DNA from: JALHSW01 sp963720675
GTDB taxonomy: Bacteria; Actinomycetota; Acidimicrobiia; IMCC26256; PALSA-555
Reading direction: 5' to 3'
Assembly (NCBI GenBank): GCA_963720675.1
Contig: CAVRGH010000005.1
Location: 248,001 to 312,000 of the forward strand
DNA: 64,000 bases
This document shows, piece after piece, positions 36,154-45,266 of this stretch. How positions within the stretch are numbered: the first letter of the stretch is position 1; each line of letters opens with the position of its first letter. Below the pieces are notes generated by a model. That model made no database searches, had not been told where the DNA came from, and worked only from the letters and a program-made list of their open reading frames with translations. The position numbers and the translations under genes are program-made.

Positions 36154-36991
36154 ATGACCACGACCGACACGCCGACCTCCGACCAGGCCATCCCGGATCT
36201 GGCCGCGATCACGACCCGCCAGCAGACGGCCTGGTCGTCCGGCAACTTCGCGGTGATCGGCACGACCCTCCAGGCCTCCGGCGAGTGGCTGGCGGAGGCC
36301 GCCGATGTCGTGGCCGGCTCTCGCGTCCTCGACGTGGCGGCCGGCAACGGCAACGCCACGCTCGCCGCCGCGCGCGGGGTGGCGTCGTGACCGCGATCGA
36401 CTTCGTCCCGGAGCTGCTCGCGGGAGCCGAGGCCCGCGCCGCGGCCGACGGGCTCGAGATCACCACCCGGACGGCCGACGCCCAGGACCTGCCGTTCCCC
36501 GACCGCTCGTTCGACCTCGTGCTGTCGGTGTTCGGCGTGATGTTCGTCCCGGACCCGCGGACGGCCGCTGCGGAGCTCGTGCGGGTCTGCCGCCCAGGCG
36601 GTCGCGTCGGTCTGGCGAGCTGGACGTCGACGTCGTTCGTGGCCGAGATGTTCCGGGTCATCAGCCGGCACGTGCCGCCGCCCGCCGGGCTCCCGTCGGT
36701 CTTCGACTGGGGCAACCCGGAGCTGCTCGCCGAGCTGCTCGGTGAGCGCATGACGCCCGTGTCGGTGCAGAAGCGCGACTTCGTGTTCCGGTACCGCAGC
36801 GCGGAGGACTTCGTCGAGACGTTCCGCACGTACTACGGCCCGACGAACCGCGCGTTCGCGGCGTTGGACGCAGGCGGGCAGGACGCGCTCGAGCACGACC
36901 TGCTCGAGCTCGCCCGATCGTGGAACACCTCCAAGCACGGTGCGCTCGCGATCCCGGGGAGTACCTCGAGGCGGTGTACGAGGCCGCGTAG
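36154..36991 (+). CDS. Class I SAM-dependent methyltransferase, two frameshifts
   Basis: About 280 residues when joined. The first frame from ATG 36154 carries motif I, VLDVAAGNGNATLAAA. One base is missing near 36375-36385, after which the frame gives TAIDFVPELLAGAEARAA, DLPFPDRSFDLVLS and CRPGGRVGLASW. A second missing base near 36955-36960 (GGGGAGTACC for GGGGGAGTACC) hides the end EYLEAVYEAA and TAG at 36989-36991. It belongs to the Methyltransf_11 group. It is divergent from the HxlR regulator and may be its target. Confidence 0.78.
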
Positions 36992-37025
36992 CCCACGGTG
37001 CGCAGCCGGCCGGCTGGTCCGATGA

Positions 37026-37835
37026 TCAGCCGGTCGGCAGCGTGCTGAAGTCGACGAGGCCGAGCTCCATGGCGGCGGTGAAGCCACCGTCGGCCATGAG
37101 GTCGAAGCCGTTCACGTACGACGCCTCGTCGCTGTTCAAGAACACGAGCGGGCCGGCCATCTCGTCGGGGCGACCCATGCGCCCGACCTGCTCGGCGGTC
37201 CAGTCGAGGAGCGAGGATCCGAGCGCCTCCTTGAAGGCCGGCATCATCGGCGACTCGACCGGCCCCGGGCTCAGGCAGTTCACCCGGATCCCGCGTTCGA
37301 GGAGCTGGTGCGCCCGCTGCATCGTGTACACGACCACGCACTCCTTGGAGAAGAAGTACGGGTCGCCTTGCTCGGCGAGGTTCGCGGTCGCCCACGCGGC
37401 ACCGCTGGCGACACCGTCGGTGGCGAGCACGTCGAGGATCGCCGGGAGGTGGTTGCGCCAGCCGGAGCCGGCCTTCGAGGCGACGTTGGCGATCGCACCG
37501 CCCTCCTCCATGTGTCCGTCGAGCACGACTTCGGTGATGTGGCGGAGACCGAGGAAGTTGACCCCGAAGACCCGGTCGGGCGGGAGCGTCTGCGGAACGC
37601 CGGCGACGTTGAAGAGGCAGTCGATCTTGCCGCCGATCTTCGCGATCGTCGCCTCGATCGAGGCCGGGTCGCCGCAGTCGGTCTCGTGGGAGCCCGCGAC
37701 CTCGGCCTCGACGGGCGCGATGTCGAGCGCGTGCACCTCGGCGCCGCACTCCGAGAGCATCGCCACGGTCGCAGCACCCATGCCCGATGCCGCGCCGGTC
37801 ACGATCACGCGCTTGCCGTCGTACGAGAACGCCAT
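37026..37835 (-). CDS. SDR-family oxidoreductase (3-alpha-hydroxysteroid dehydrogenase-like)
   Basis: A 269-residue SDR with TGAASGMG (13-20), NVAGVPQ in the place of NNAG, and the active site PYFFSKE. A shortened region between strand 2 and strand 4 and a 30-residue loop before the active site (SGWRNHLPAILDVL and on) are features of the 3-alpha-hydroxysteroid dehydrogenase/carbonyl reductase type. It is the third gene of a minus-strand run with the P450 and phosphotransferase-like genes, 64 bases after the latter. Confidence 0.85.
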   Translation of the reverse strand: MAFSYDGKRVIVTGAASGMGAATVAMLSECGAEVHALDIAPVEAEVAGSHETDCGDPASIEATIAKIGGKIDCLFNVAGVPQTLPPDRVFGVNFLGLRHITEVVLDGHMEEGGAIANVASKAGSGWRNHLPAILDVLATDGVASGAAWATANLAEQGDPYFFSKECVVVYTMQRAHQLLERGIRVNCLSPGPVESPMMPAFKEALGSSLLDWTAEQVGRMGRPDEMAGPLVFLNSDEASYVNGFDLMADGGFTAAMELGLVDFSTLPTG

Positions 37836-37863
37836 CTTCGATGTCTCCTTGGAAGGGGTCGGT

Positions 37864-37895
37864 GATCAGGCCGATGATCAGGCCGATGATCGGGA
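37864..37895. repeat. Tandem 12-bp repeats in an intergenic gap
   Basis: GATCAGGCCGAT twice in full (37864-37875, 37876-37887) and then partly (GATCGGGAT). It sits just before the phosphotransferase-like gene end and is one of four short tandem arrays at gene ends in the window. Confidence 0.7.
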
Positions 37896-37899
37896 TCGT

Positions 37900-38940
37900 T
37901 CAGAGGACGCCGACCGCGGCGTCGGCAGCGTAGGCGAGGTAGGTGTCGACCCGATCCGCGATGGACGACGGGTCCTGTTGCGCGGCACCGCCGCGGGCGC
38001 CCTTGAGCCGGCGGGCGTACACGCCTTCGACGATGCACGCCATCTTCCAGTAGCCGAAGACGGTGAACCAGCCGAGGCGCTCGAGGTCGCGACCCGAGCG
38101 TGCCGCGTACCGCGCCGCGACCTCGTCGCGACGCGGGAACGCCGACGCGAGCGTCGGCGCGGACTCCAGGAACGGGCACGAATCGCCGGGATCGATCCAG
38201 TAGAGGAGCGACCAGCACGCGTCGGCCACCGCGTCACCGATGGTGCAGAGCTCCCAGTCGAGCACGGCGACGAGGCGGTGGTCGGTGCCGAGCACCACAT
38301 TGTCGAACCGATAGTCACCGTGCACGATCGACGGCGCGCCCTGCTCGGTGGGCACGGTCTTCGCGAGGCGGTCGTGGAGGTCGTCGAGCACCGGGAGGTC
38401 GCGGACCTTGGCGCGCTCGACCTGGGTCTGCCATCGCCGCAGCTGGCGCTCGACGTACCCGGTGTGGCTCCGCGTGAGGTCACCGAGCCCGATCTCGTCC
38501 GCATCGAGCGCGTGCATCGCCACCTGCACGTCGACGAGCGAGTCGGTGGCGACCTCGGCTGCGGCCGGGTCGAGCGCAGCACCGTCGGGCTCGGTGCGCA
38601 GGATGGTGCCGTCGACGAACGCCATCACGTAGAACGGGCCGTTGGTCACCTCGACGTCGTCGCAACGTGCGACCGGCGCGGGGACGGGCACCGGGGTGGG
38701 GGCGAGGGCCGAGAGGATCTTCCACTCGCGGTCCATGTCGTGGGCCGTCGCGAGCACGGCGGTCACGGGTGGACGGCGCAGGGCCCAGGCGTGTCCGCCC
38801 GCGTCCTCGACCCGGTAGGTCAGGTTGGAGCCGCCGGCCGCGACGAGCGAGTAGGTCAGGTCGCCGTCGATCCCGTCGACGTGGTCACGGAGCCACGGCG
38901 TGACCGCCTCGGGATCGAGGCCCGGATGCGGATCGCTCAC
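37900..38940 (-). CDS. Phosphotransferase family protein (APH/ACAD10-like)
   Basis: A 346-residue kinase-fold protein. It has the catalytic HGDYRFDNVVLG and the metal-binding LDWELCTIGD of aminoglycoside-phosphotransferase-like enzymes, and the N-terminal pattern (GGSNLTYRVED, WALRRPP, AHDMDREWKIL) of the group found beside acyl-CoA dehydrogenases in lipid catabolism. It probably phosphorylates a hydroxy-acyl type substrate. GTG 38940 overlaps the P450 stop as GTGA, so the two are translationally coupled. Confidence 0.87.
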   Translation of the reverse strand: MSDPHPGLDPEAVTPWLRDHVDGIDGDLTYSLVAAGGSNLTYRVEDAGGHAWALRRPPVTAVLATAHDMDREWKILSALAPTPVPVPAPVARCDDVEVTNGPFYVMAFVDGTILRTEPDGAALDPAAAEVATDSLVDVQVAMHALDADEIGLGDLTRSHTGYVERQLRRWQTQVERAKVRDLPVLDDLHDRLAKTVPTEQGAPSIVHGDYRFDNVVLGTDHRLVAVLDWELCTIGDAVADACWSLLYWIDPGDSCPFLESAPTLASAFPRRDEVAARYAARSGRDLERLGWFTVFGYWKMACIVEGVYARRLKGARGGAAQQDPSSIADRVDTYLAYAADAAVGVL

Positions 38941-40163
38941 GAGGTCGAGCGGGGGACCGGATCGAACTTCACCGGCATGTGCTTGATGCCGTTGATGAAG
39001 TTCGAGCGGAGGCGCTCGACGTCGCCGGCGAACTCCATGTGCGGGACGCGCGCCAGCAGCTCCTCGAACATCACGCGGATCTCGAGCTTGGCGAGGTGCG
39101 TGCCGAGGCAGAAGTGCGGACCGCCGCCGCCGAACGCTTCGTGGTCCTTGGCGTCGCGGGTCACGTCGAAGGCATGCGGGTTCTCGAACACGTCGGGGTC
39201 GTGGTTCGCGGCGATGTACCAGAGGGCGACCTTGTCGCCCTTCCTGATGGTCTGGCCGCGCACCTCCATGTCGCCACGGGCGGTGCGGCGCATGTACATC
39301 ACCGGCGACGCGTGGCGGAGCATCTCGTCGACCGCGCCGGGCAGGAGATCGGGGTTCGCGAGCAGCTGGTCGCGCTGGTCGGGGTTCTCGAGGAGCGCGA
39401 GCATCCCGTGGGAGATCAGGTTGCGGGTCGTCTCGTTGCCGGCGACGGTCAGGAGCTCGAAGAAGAGGTCGAACTCCATCTCGGAGAGCGTCTCGCCCTC
39501 GACCTCGGCCTGCAGCAGCACGCTGATGATGTCGTCGCCGGGGTCGGCCCGCTTCTTGGCCGCGAGGTCGTTCGCGTACAGGAACATCTCCGTCGCGGCT
39601 TCCATCGCGTTCTCCTCGGAGACCGCGTACTCCGGGTCCTCCGAGCCGATCATCCGGTTGCTCCAGTCGAACAGCTTCTCGCGGTCCTCCTTCGGAACAC
39701 CCATCATCTCGGCGATCACCTGGAGCGGGAGCTCGGCCGCGACGTCGACGACGAAGTCGCACTCGCCGCGGTCCGCGATGCCGTCGACGATGTCGCGCGC
39801 GATCTCTCGCACGGAGTCGTGGAGACGGCCGATCATGCGCGGGGTGAACCCCTTGTTGACGAGCAGCCGCAGCTTCGTGTGCCGCGGCGGGTCCATCTGC
39901 AGCATCATCATCCGCTGTTGCTCGAGCTGCGCCTCGGGGAGCTCGTGCAGCGTGATGCCCCACTCGCTCGAGTTGCGCTCCCAGTCGTGGCTGATCGTCG
40001 CGAGGTCGTCGGCGCGCGTGATGCACCAGAAGCCGGCGCCCTCGGTCTCGGGGTGGAAGTACACGGGTGCCTCGCGGCGCAACACGTCGAACTGGTCGTG
40101 GGGCACCCCCTGCACGAACGTGTCGAGGTTGGTCAGATCGACGTCGGCGATCGTGAGTGCCAC
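38937..40163 (-). CDS. Cytochrome P450, CYP125/CYP142-like
   Basis: A 408-residue soluble P450. The heme-ligand loop is FGGGGPHFCLGTHLA, the I-helix acid-alcohol pair is in AGNETTRN, and the ExxR is EMLR. The sequence around MDPPRHTKLRLLVNKGFTPR and the ending RSNFINGIKHMPV resembles the actinobacterial CYP125/CYP142 group, which oxidises sterol or fatty side chains. The GTG start at 40163 precedes ALTIADVDL; upstream in-frame codons cross a KstR-like site at 40231. An electron-donating 3Fe-4S ferredoxin is encoded at 45294. Confidence 0.9.
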   Translation of the reverse strand: MALTIADVDLTNLDTFVQGVPHDQFDVLRREAPVYFHPETEGAGFWCITRADDLATISHDWERNSSEWGITLHELPEAQLEQQRMMMLQMDPPRHTKLRLLVNKGFTPRMIGRLHDSVREIARDIVDGIADRGECDFVVDVAAELPLQVIAEMMGVPKEDREKLFDWSNRMIGSEDPEYAVSEENAMEAATEMFLYANDLAAKKRADPGDDIISVLLQAEVEGETLSEMEFDLFFELLTVAGNETTRNLISHGMLALLENPDQRDQLLANPDLLPGAVDEMLRHASPVMYMRRTARGDMEVRGQTIRKGDKVALWYIAANHDPDVFENPHAFDVTRDAKDHEAFGGGGPHFCLGTHLAKLEIRVMFEELLARVPHMEFAGDVERLRSNFINGIKHMPVKFDPVPRSTS

Positions 40164-40230
40164 GGTTCCCCCTGGTTCGTGCTTCGGGCTGGTCCCTGCA
40201 TCGGACGTCCGGGCCCTCAGTGCCCGAGAC

Positions 40231-40244
40231 TGGAACACGTTACG
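40231..40244. promoter_or_regulatory. KstR-like operator, site 2
   Basis: TGGAACACGTTACG matches TnnAACnnGTTnnA at all positions but the last. It lies between the divergent P450 (start 40163) and amidohydrolase (start 40349) genes. A TACGAT box at 40241-40246 overlaps it on the plus strand, as would suit repression. Confidence 0.5.
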
Positions 40245-40348
40245 ATTCGGCAACGTCCTCACGCCAGGGCCGAACGAGCGGCCCGAGGCAGCGGCGGGTA
40301 TCCGCCGCTGAGCGAGTGAGGCAAAGGGTCAGGATCAGGGGGAATGTG

Positions 40349-42085
40349 ATGCACGATCTGGTCATCCGCGGCGGCACGGTCGTCGACGGGACGGGGGCAG
40401 CACCGGTCGCCGCCGACGTGGCGATCGACGACGGCGTCATCACCCTGGTGGCCCGGGCCGAGGCGGGCGGGGTCGAGGCGGCCGGCGACGAGGAGATCGA
40501 CGCCACCGGCAAGGTCGTCACTCCCGGCTTCGTCGACGTCCACACCCACTACGACGGCCAGGTCACCTGGGACCCGCTGCTCACCCCGTCCTCCTGGCAC
40601 GGGGTCACGACGGTCGTCATGGGGAACTGCGGTGTCGGGTTCGCGCCGGCCAAGCCCGACGAGCACGAGTGGCTGATCGGGCTCATGGAGGGTGTCGAGG
40701 ACATCCCCGGCGCCGCGTTGTCCGAGGGGATGCGCTGGGGTTGGGAGTCGTTCCCCGAGTTCCTCGACTTCCTCGACGACCAGCCGCTCGCGATCGACAT
40801 CGGTACCCAGGTGCCCCACGGCGCAGTGCGCGGCTACGTGATGGGGGAGCGCGGGGCGCGCAACGAGCCTGCGACCGCCGACGACATCGAGGCGATGGCG
40901 CGGATCGTCCGCGGCGGCATCGAGGCCGGCGCGCTCGGCGTCTCGACGTCGCGCACGATCGCGCACCGGGCCATCGACGGCGAGCCGGTCCCCGGCACCT
41001 TCGCAGCGGAGGACGAGCTCTTCGGTCTCGGTCGAGCGCTCGGCGACGTCGGCGCCGGCGTGTTCGAGCTCGCGCCGGCCGGGGTGATGGGCGAGGACCT
41101 CGCGGCACCGGCCCGCGAGATGGACTGGATGCGCAGGCTGGCCGCGGCCACCGGACGCCCGGTCACGTTCGCGATGTCCCAGCACGACCTCGCGCCCGAC
41201 CAGTGGAAGGCGCAGCTCGAGCTCGCGCTGGAGGCGTGGGATGCAGGGATCCCGATCCGGCCCCAGATCGCGGGGCGCCCGACGGGTCTGCTCCTGGGGC
41301 TCCAGACCTTCCACGCGTTCCGCGACCGGCCGAGCTATCAGGCGATCGCGGAGCTGCCGCTCGCGGAGCGCGTCGAGCGGATGCGCGACCCCGGGTTGCG
41401 GGCCGCGATCCTGGGCGAGCAGTCGGTGAGCGACCCGCGCATGGCGTTCATCGGGATGGGCCTCGACCGCACGTTCCCGATCGGGGAGCCGCCCGACTAC
41501 GAGCCGGCCGAGGAGCAGAGCATCGCGGGCCGCGCCGAGCGTGAGGGTCGCGATCCCCAGGAGCTGCTCTACGACCTCTTGCTCGGGGACGAAGGGCGCG
41601 AGCTCCTGTTGCGCCCGCTGCTCGGATACTCGAACTTCAGCCTCGAGCCGATCCGCGAGATGCTGCTCCACCCGACGACCGCGCTCGGACTCGGCGACGG
41701 TGGCGCGCACGTGGGTGCGATCTGCGACGCCAGCATCGAGACGACGATGCTCACGCACTGGGTGCGCGACCGCACCCGGGGCGAGCGCCTGCCGATCGAG
41801 CTGGTGGTACGCAAGATGACCAGCGACACCGCGTCGCTGTACGGCCTCGGGGACCGCGGTGTCATCGGGACCGGGTACCGCGGCGATGTCAACGTCATCG
41901 ATTTCGACGGCCTGACGTTGCACCGACCCGAGATGGTGTACGACCTCCCGGGTGGGGCTCGCCGGCTCCTGCAGCACGCCACCGGGTACGACGCCACGAT
42001 CGTCGCTGGGACCGTGGTGATGCGCGACGGTGCCGACACCGGCGCCCGACCGGGTGCCCTGGTGCGCGGGGCACAGACCCGCTGA
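40349..42085 (+). CDS. Amidohydrolase family protein (N-acyl-D-amino-acid deacylase-like)
   Basis: A 578-residue metal-dependent hydrolase. The N-terminal strand LVIRGGTVVDGTGAAP, the metal site VDVHTHYDGQVTWD (about residue 67), and the late GGAHVGAICDAS with its Asp are typical of the D-aminoacylase subfamily. Long actinobacterial members of this group are often found in lipid or alicyclic catabolism clusters, with unknown amide substrates. ATG 40349 is preceded by AGGGGGA. It is divergent from the P450 gene and shares its KstR-like site. Confidence 0.85.
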   Translation: MHDLVIRGGTVVDGTGAAPVAADVAIDDGVITLVARAEAGGVEAAGDEEIDATGKVVTPGFVDVHTHYDGQVTWDPLLTPSSWHGVTTVVMGNCGVGFAPAKPDEHEWLIGLMEGVEDIPGAALSEGMRWGWESFPEFLDFLDDQPLAIDIGTQVPHGAVRGYVMGERGARNEPATADDIEAMARIVRGGIEAGALGVSTSRTIAHRAIDGEPVPGTFAAEDELFGLGRALGDVGAGVFELAPAGVMGEDLAAPAREMDWMRRLAAATGRPVTFAMSQHDLAPDQWKAQLELALEAWDAGIPIRPQIAGRPTGLLLGLQTFHAFRDRPSYQAIAELPLAERVERMRDPGLRAAILGEQSVSDPRMAFIGMGLDRTFPIGEPPDYEPAEEQSIAGRAEREGRDPQELLYDLLLGDEGRELLLRPLLGYSNFSLEPIREMLLHPTTALGLGDGGAHVGAICDASIETTMLTHWVRDRTRGERLPIELVVRKMTSDTASLYGLGDRGVIGTGYRGDVNVIDFDGLTLHRPEMVYDLPGGARRLLQHATGYDATIVAGTVVMRDGADTGARPGALVRGAQTR

Positions 42086-42120
42086 GCCGACCGTTCCGAT
42101 CCGTCCGACCGAGGAGTGAC

Positions 42121-42432
42121 ATGAGCAAGGTGTCTGCAGTCGCGAAGCTGACGATCAAGCCGGACAAGGCCGATGAGTTCCCGTCGCGCGTGGACGACTT
42201 CCTCGCCCACATCGACGCGAACGAGCCCGGGACCGAGCACTACGTGCTGCACCGCTCGATCACCGAGCCGAACGTGTTCTACATGACCGAGCTCTATGCG
42301 GACCAGGCCGCACTCGACGCGCACTCCTCGAGCGACGCGATGGCCGCGTTCGGTGCGTCGCTGGGCGACTTCGTCGACGACGTCGACATCGCCTTCCTCG
42401 TCCCGGTCAAGGCGGCCAAGGGCGCACTCTGA
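42121..42432 (+). CDS. Antibiotic biosynthesis monooxygenase (ABM) family protein
   Basis: A 103-residue ferredoxin-like fold protein. It has the ABM pattern: first strand VSAVAKLTIKPDKADEF, EPGTEHYVLHRS and the FYMTELYADQAALDAH block with its conserved Glu and His region. Members are cofactor-free quinol monooxygenases or small dimeric oxygenases. It overlaps the next gene by one base and follows the amidohydrolase by 35 bases, so all three are probably one transcript. Confidence 0.82.
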   Translation: MSKVSAVAKLTIKPDKADEFPSRVDDFLAHIDANEPGTEHYVLHRSITEPNVFYMTELYADQAALDAHSSSDAMAAFGASLGDFVDDVDIAFLVPVKAAKGAL

Positions 42433-42926
42433 TGGCGGACCCGGCGTTCTCCCGCGCCGAGGTCGAGAGCGCGTTCCGGAACTACCTCGTGTGCGGCATC
42501 GTCGAGGAGGACTGGGACGCGTGGGCCCGCTGCTTCACGCCCGACGTCGAGTACCACGAGCACCAGCTGGGCTTCATGCAGGGTCGTGACACCGTGCTCG
42601 CGTGGATCACGCCGCTCATGGACCAGTTCCCCGAGATCTACAACTCGATCGACTGGTACGTCGTCGACGGGGACCGGGTGGTGTTCGACGCCAACAACCG
42701 TCGCGACAACCCGCAGCTGGGCGGGCCGCCGATCGACTTCGCGGGGGTGACGATCCTGCAGTACGCGGGCGACGGCATGTTCTCGCGCGAGGACGACTGG
42801 TGGGACCTCCAGGGCGCGATGCGCGCGGCGCAGGAGTACGGCGAGCTGGCCGCCGAGCACGATCCCGACCACGCGCAGCAGCGCACCCGCCTCGGCCGCA
42901 CCCTCCCCTTCGGCCTCGGCGTCTGA
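42432..42926 (+). CDS. SnoaL/NTF2-like protein
   Basis: A 164-residue NTF2-superfamily protein with the N-terminal helix SRAEVESAFRNYLVCGIVEE, then WARCFTPDVEYHEHQLGFMQG with conserved His, and DWWDLQGAMRA at the end. A role as isomerase or hydrolase for an alicyclic intermediate is possible. It shares its first base with the stop of the ABM gene. A palindromic repeat follows at 42941. Confidence 0.8.
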   Translation: MADPAFSRAEVESAFRNYLVCGIVEEDWDAWARCFTPDVEYHEHQLGFMQGRDTVLAWITPLMDQFPEIYNSIDWYVVDGDRVVFDANNRRDNPQLGGPPIDFAGVTILQYAGDGMFSREDDWWDLQGAMRAAQEYGELAAEHDPDHAQQRTRLGRTLPFGLGV

Positions 42927-42940
42927 CCAACCGACGAGAG

Positions 42941-42996
42941 GCGTTTTGGCGTCAGCAAGGGCGTCTGAGACACCCAGTGCTGACGCCAAAACACCT
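42941..42996. repeat. Dispersed palindromic repeat, copy 2
   Basis: A 56-base palindrome with arms GCGTTTTGGCGTCAGCA and TGCTGACGCCAAAACACC around GGCGTCTGAGACACC. It matches the copy at 21153-21206. Here it lies between convergent genes and could fold as a strong hairpin in either transcript. Confidence 0.85.
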
Positions 42997-43001
42997 TGGC
43001 C

Positions 43002-43925
43002 CTAGAGCTTCGGGGTCTCGATGAGCTCGAGGATCGTCCCGTCGGGGTCGGGGAACAGGAGCGCGCGCAGGTGCGGGAGCCCCGGCCCCATGTCGAGCTC
43101 GGCCGGCGGGGTGATCGGCTCGACGCCGAGGGATCGCAACGCAGCGTCGTCCCGGTCGATGTCGTCGGTCATCAGCGCGAGGCGGAACGGACCGATGCGG
43201 TTCGCCTCGTTCGACGGGCGACCCGTGGGCCGCGGGCGCTTCCACTCGACGAGGTCGATGGCGAACGTGCCGTCACCGCGCGGATCGTCGAGGTACGCCA
43301 TCTCCCACTCGGCGTCGGTGCCGAGCCCGAGCCCGGTCTCGTCGCGTGGCCCGGGCGCGAAGCGGATGCGGGAGTGGAACCCGAGCACGTCGCAGTAGAA
43401 CGCGACCGAGCGGTCCAGATCCGAGCAGTTGATCGCCACGAACGAGAATCGCTCGGCGTTCCCGCTCACGAACTCGAACGCGGTGCCGTCGGGGTCCGCG
43501 CCGACGAAGGTTCGCATCGTCGGCGCTCCGTCCATCCTCACCTCGTGCGGATCGGTCACCCGACCCGAGCCCCCCAGCCGGTCGACCGCGTCGACCACTC
43601 GGACGTGCGTCGCGTCGATGTCGGCGGTCGTGAAACCGAGCCGGGCGAACCCGAGCTGGTTGGGGCGCGGCGGCGACCCGACGGGCTTCGGCTCCAGCCA
43701 CTCGAGCAGGTCGACGGCGACGCCCGAGCCGATGCCCCGGTCGTCGCTGAGGATCCAGGCGTCCCACTGGGCGATGTCCAGCCCGAACGCGGCGCCGGGC
43801 TGGGCCGGGGGGACGGTGTGGGCGCCGGCGGTGAGCCCGACCGCGTCACGGTAGAACGCCAGCGACCGGTCGAGATCGGAGCAGTTCACGTTGAGGTGGA
43901 AGACGTGCGAGGCGCCGATCGGCAT
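43002..43925 (-). CDS. Two-domain VOC-family (glyoxalase/dioxygenase-like) protein
   Basis: A 307-residue protein made of two vicinal-oxygen-chelate modules, each with the pattern LNVNCSDLDRSLAFYRDAVG and DPDGTAFEFV (first) or NCSDLDRSVAFYCDVLGF and DPDGTILELIE (second). Such fused VOC proteins include extradiol dioxygenases and resistance proteins. His and Glu residues at the usual metal positions are seen only in part, so activity is uncertain. ATG 43925 is the first start before the conserved strand; the gene is divergent from the SnoaL-like gene at 43951. Confidence 0.85.
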   Translation of the reverse strand: MPIGASHVFHLNVNCSDLDRSLAFYRDAVGLTAGAHTVPPAQPGAAFGLDIAQWDAWILSDDRGIGSGVAVDLLEWLEPKPVGSPPRPNQLGFARLGFTTADIDATHVRVVDAVDRLGGSGRVTDPHEVRMDGAPTMRTFVGADPDGTAFEFVSGNAERFSFVAINCSDLDRSVAFYCDVLGFHSRIRFAPGPRDETGLGLGTDAEWEMAYLDDPRGDGTFAIDLVEWKRPRPTGRPSNEANRIGPFRLALMTDDIDRDDAALRSLGVEPITPPAELDMGPGLPHLRALLFPDPDGTILELIETPKL

Positions 43926-43950
43926 AGGGGCGGGACGGTAACGTGCGCCC

Positions 43951-44460
43951 GTGCCTGACACCAGCAAGCCCGTGGCCACCGGCAGGATGCCGCCGCACCT
44001 CGACCTGACCGGCGACGCCCGGACCGCGATCGAGCACATCGTGTACGGCTACGCGGAGCGGATCGACCTCGGTGATCTCGCCGGCGTTGCCGAGCTGTTC
44101 GCCGATGCGTTGTACAAGGGCGGTGGACCGGACGACCCGGGGGTGCAGGGCGCGGCGCCCGTGCAGCAGATCTTGGAGACGATGGTGCGCCGCTACGACG
44201 ACGGCACGCCGCGCACCAAGCACGTCACGACGAACCTGATCATCGATGCGGACGACGACGCAGGCGCCGCGACGTCGCGTTGCTACTACACGGTGTTCCA
44301 GCAGGTCGGCGACACGCCCCTCCAACCCATCATCGCGGGGCGCTACCACGACACCTTCGCCCGCGTCGATGGCCAGTGGCGGCTCTCCGAGCGCGTGATC
44401 TTCTGCGATCTCGTCGGCGACCTGTCGCGCCACCTCACCGTCGATCCGTTCGCCGGCTGA
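43951..44460 (+). CDS. SnoaL/NTF2-like protein
   Basis: A 169-residue NTF2-superfamily protein with IEHIVYGYAERIDLGDLAGV near the N-terminus and HVTTNLIIDADDD and GRYHDTFARVDGQWRLSER in the strands. It is the type often found beside enoyl-CoA hydratases in actinobacterial degradation clusters, and its ATG-side partner overlaps it by one base. GTG 43951 is the likely start. No catalytic assignment is possible. Confidence 0.8.
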   Translation: MPDTSKPVATGRMPPHLDLTGDARTAIEHIVYGYAERIDLGDLAGVAELFADALYKGGGPDDPGVQGAAPVQQILETMVRRYDDGTPRTKHVTTNLIIDADDDAGAATSRCYYTVFQQVGDTPLQPIIAGRYHDTFARVDGQWRLSERVIFCDLVGDLSRHLTVDPFAG

Positions 44461-45263
44461 TGCTGCGGATCGAGGATCACCCGGACGGGGCCGCGCGCGT
44501 TCGCCTGATCACGTTCGATCGGCCCGAAGCGCGCAACGCCTTCGACACGCACCTCTACGGTGCGGTCGCCGATGCACTCGACGAGGCCGGCGCGAGCGAC
44601 GACTTCGCGGTCGCGGTCCTCACGGGTGAGGGCAGCGCCTACTCGGCCGGTCAGGATCTCGCCGAGATGGGGCGTCTGGGTCAGCTGTCGGAACGGGCCG
44701 AGGCCGAGGAGGCGGGCGAGTACGGGTTCGTCAAGTTCATCAAGACGATGGAGACCTTCCCGAAGCCGATCGTCGCCGCAGTCAACGGCGTCGCCGTCGG
44801 CGTCGGCACGACGATGCTCCCGTACTGCGATCTCGTCCTCGCCTCGAGCGACGCCCGGTTCCGGCTGCCGTTCGCCAGCCTCGGTGTCGTCCCCGAGGCC
44901 GGGAGCAGCTGGACGCTCCCCAGCGTCATGGGCTGGCAGGCCGCGGCCCACGTGCTCTTCACCGCCGAGTGGCTCTCGGCCGTCGAGGCCCAGACCTGTG
45001 GGCTGGTGTGGAAGGTGGTCGAACCGGAGGCGCTGCTGAGCGACGCGCTCGAGCTCGCCGGGAAGATCGCGAAGATGCCGATCGTGTCGCTGGTGGAGAC
45101 GAAGCAGCTGCTCATGGCCACCCGCCTCGACGCGGCCCGCTCCGCTCGCGTCCGGGAGGAGGAGGTCTTCTCGCGTGTCACCGGCGCTCCCGCGAATCGG
45201 GAGGCCATCGCCGCCTTCCTCGAGAAGCGTGAGGCCGACTTCACGAATCTGCCGCGTGAGTAA
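44460..45263 (+). CDS. Enoyl-CoA hydratase/isomerase family protein
   Basis: A 267-residue crotonase-fold protein. The oxyanion-hole segments are AYSAGQDLAEMG (about 62-73) and NGVAVGVGTTML; the acidic residue comes from VVPEAGSSWTLP. Only one of the two catalytic Glu residues of true hydratases is apparent, which would suit an isomerase or hydrolase. It acts on CoA thioesters in beta-oxidation-like steps. It starts on the last base of the SnoaL-like gene. Confidence 0.87.
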   Translation: MLRIEDHPDGAARVRLITFDRPEARNAFDTHLYGAVADALDEAGASDDFAVAVLTGEGSAYSAGQDLAEMGRLGQLSERAEAEEAGEYGFVKFIKTMETFPKPIVAAVNGVAVGVGTTMLPYCDLVLASSDARFRLPFASLGVVPEAGSSWTLPSVMGWQAAAHVLFTAEWLSAVEAQTCGLVWKVVEPEALLSDALELAGKIAKMPIVSLVETKQLLMATRLDAARSARVREEEVFSRVTGAPANREAIAAFLEKREADFTNLPRE

Positions 45264-45266
45264 GAT

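Noticed and set aside
36940..40311. Plus-strand frame of 1123 codons
   Set aside because: Antisense to the SDR, phosphotransferase and P450 genes, all of which carry conserved motifs.
42268..42281. CCGAACGTGTTCTA, another KstR-like match
   Set aside because: It lies inside the ABM-family coding sequence and encodes ordinary residues (NVFY); no promoter is near, so it is taken as chance.
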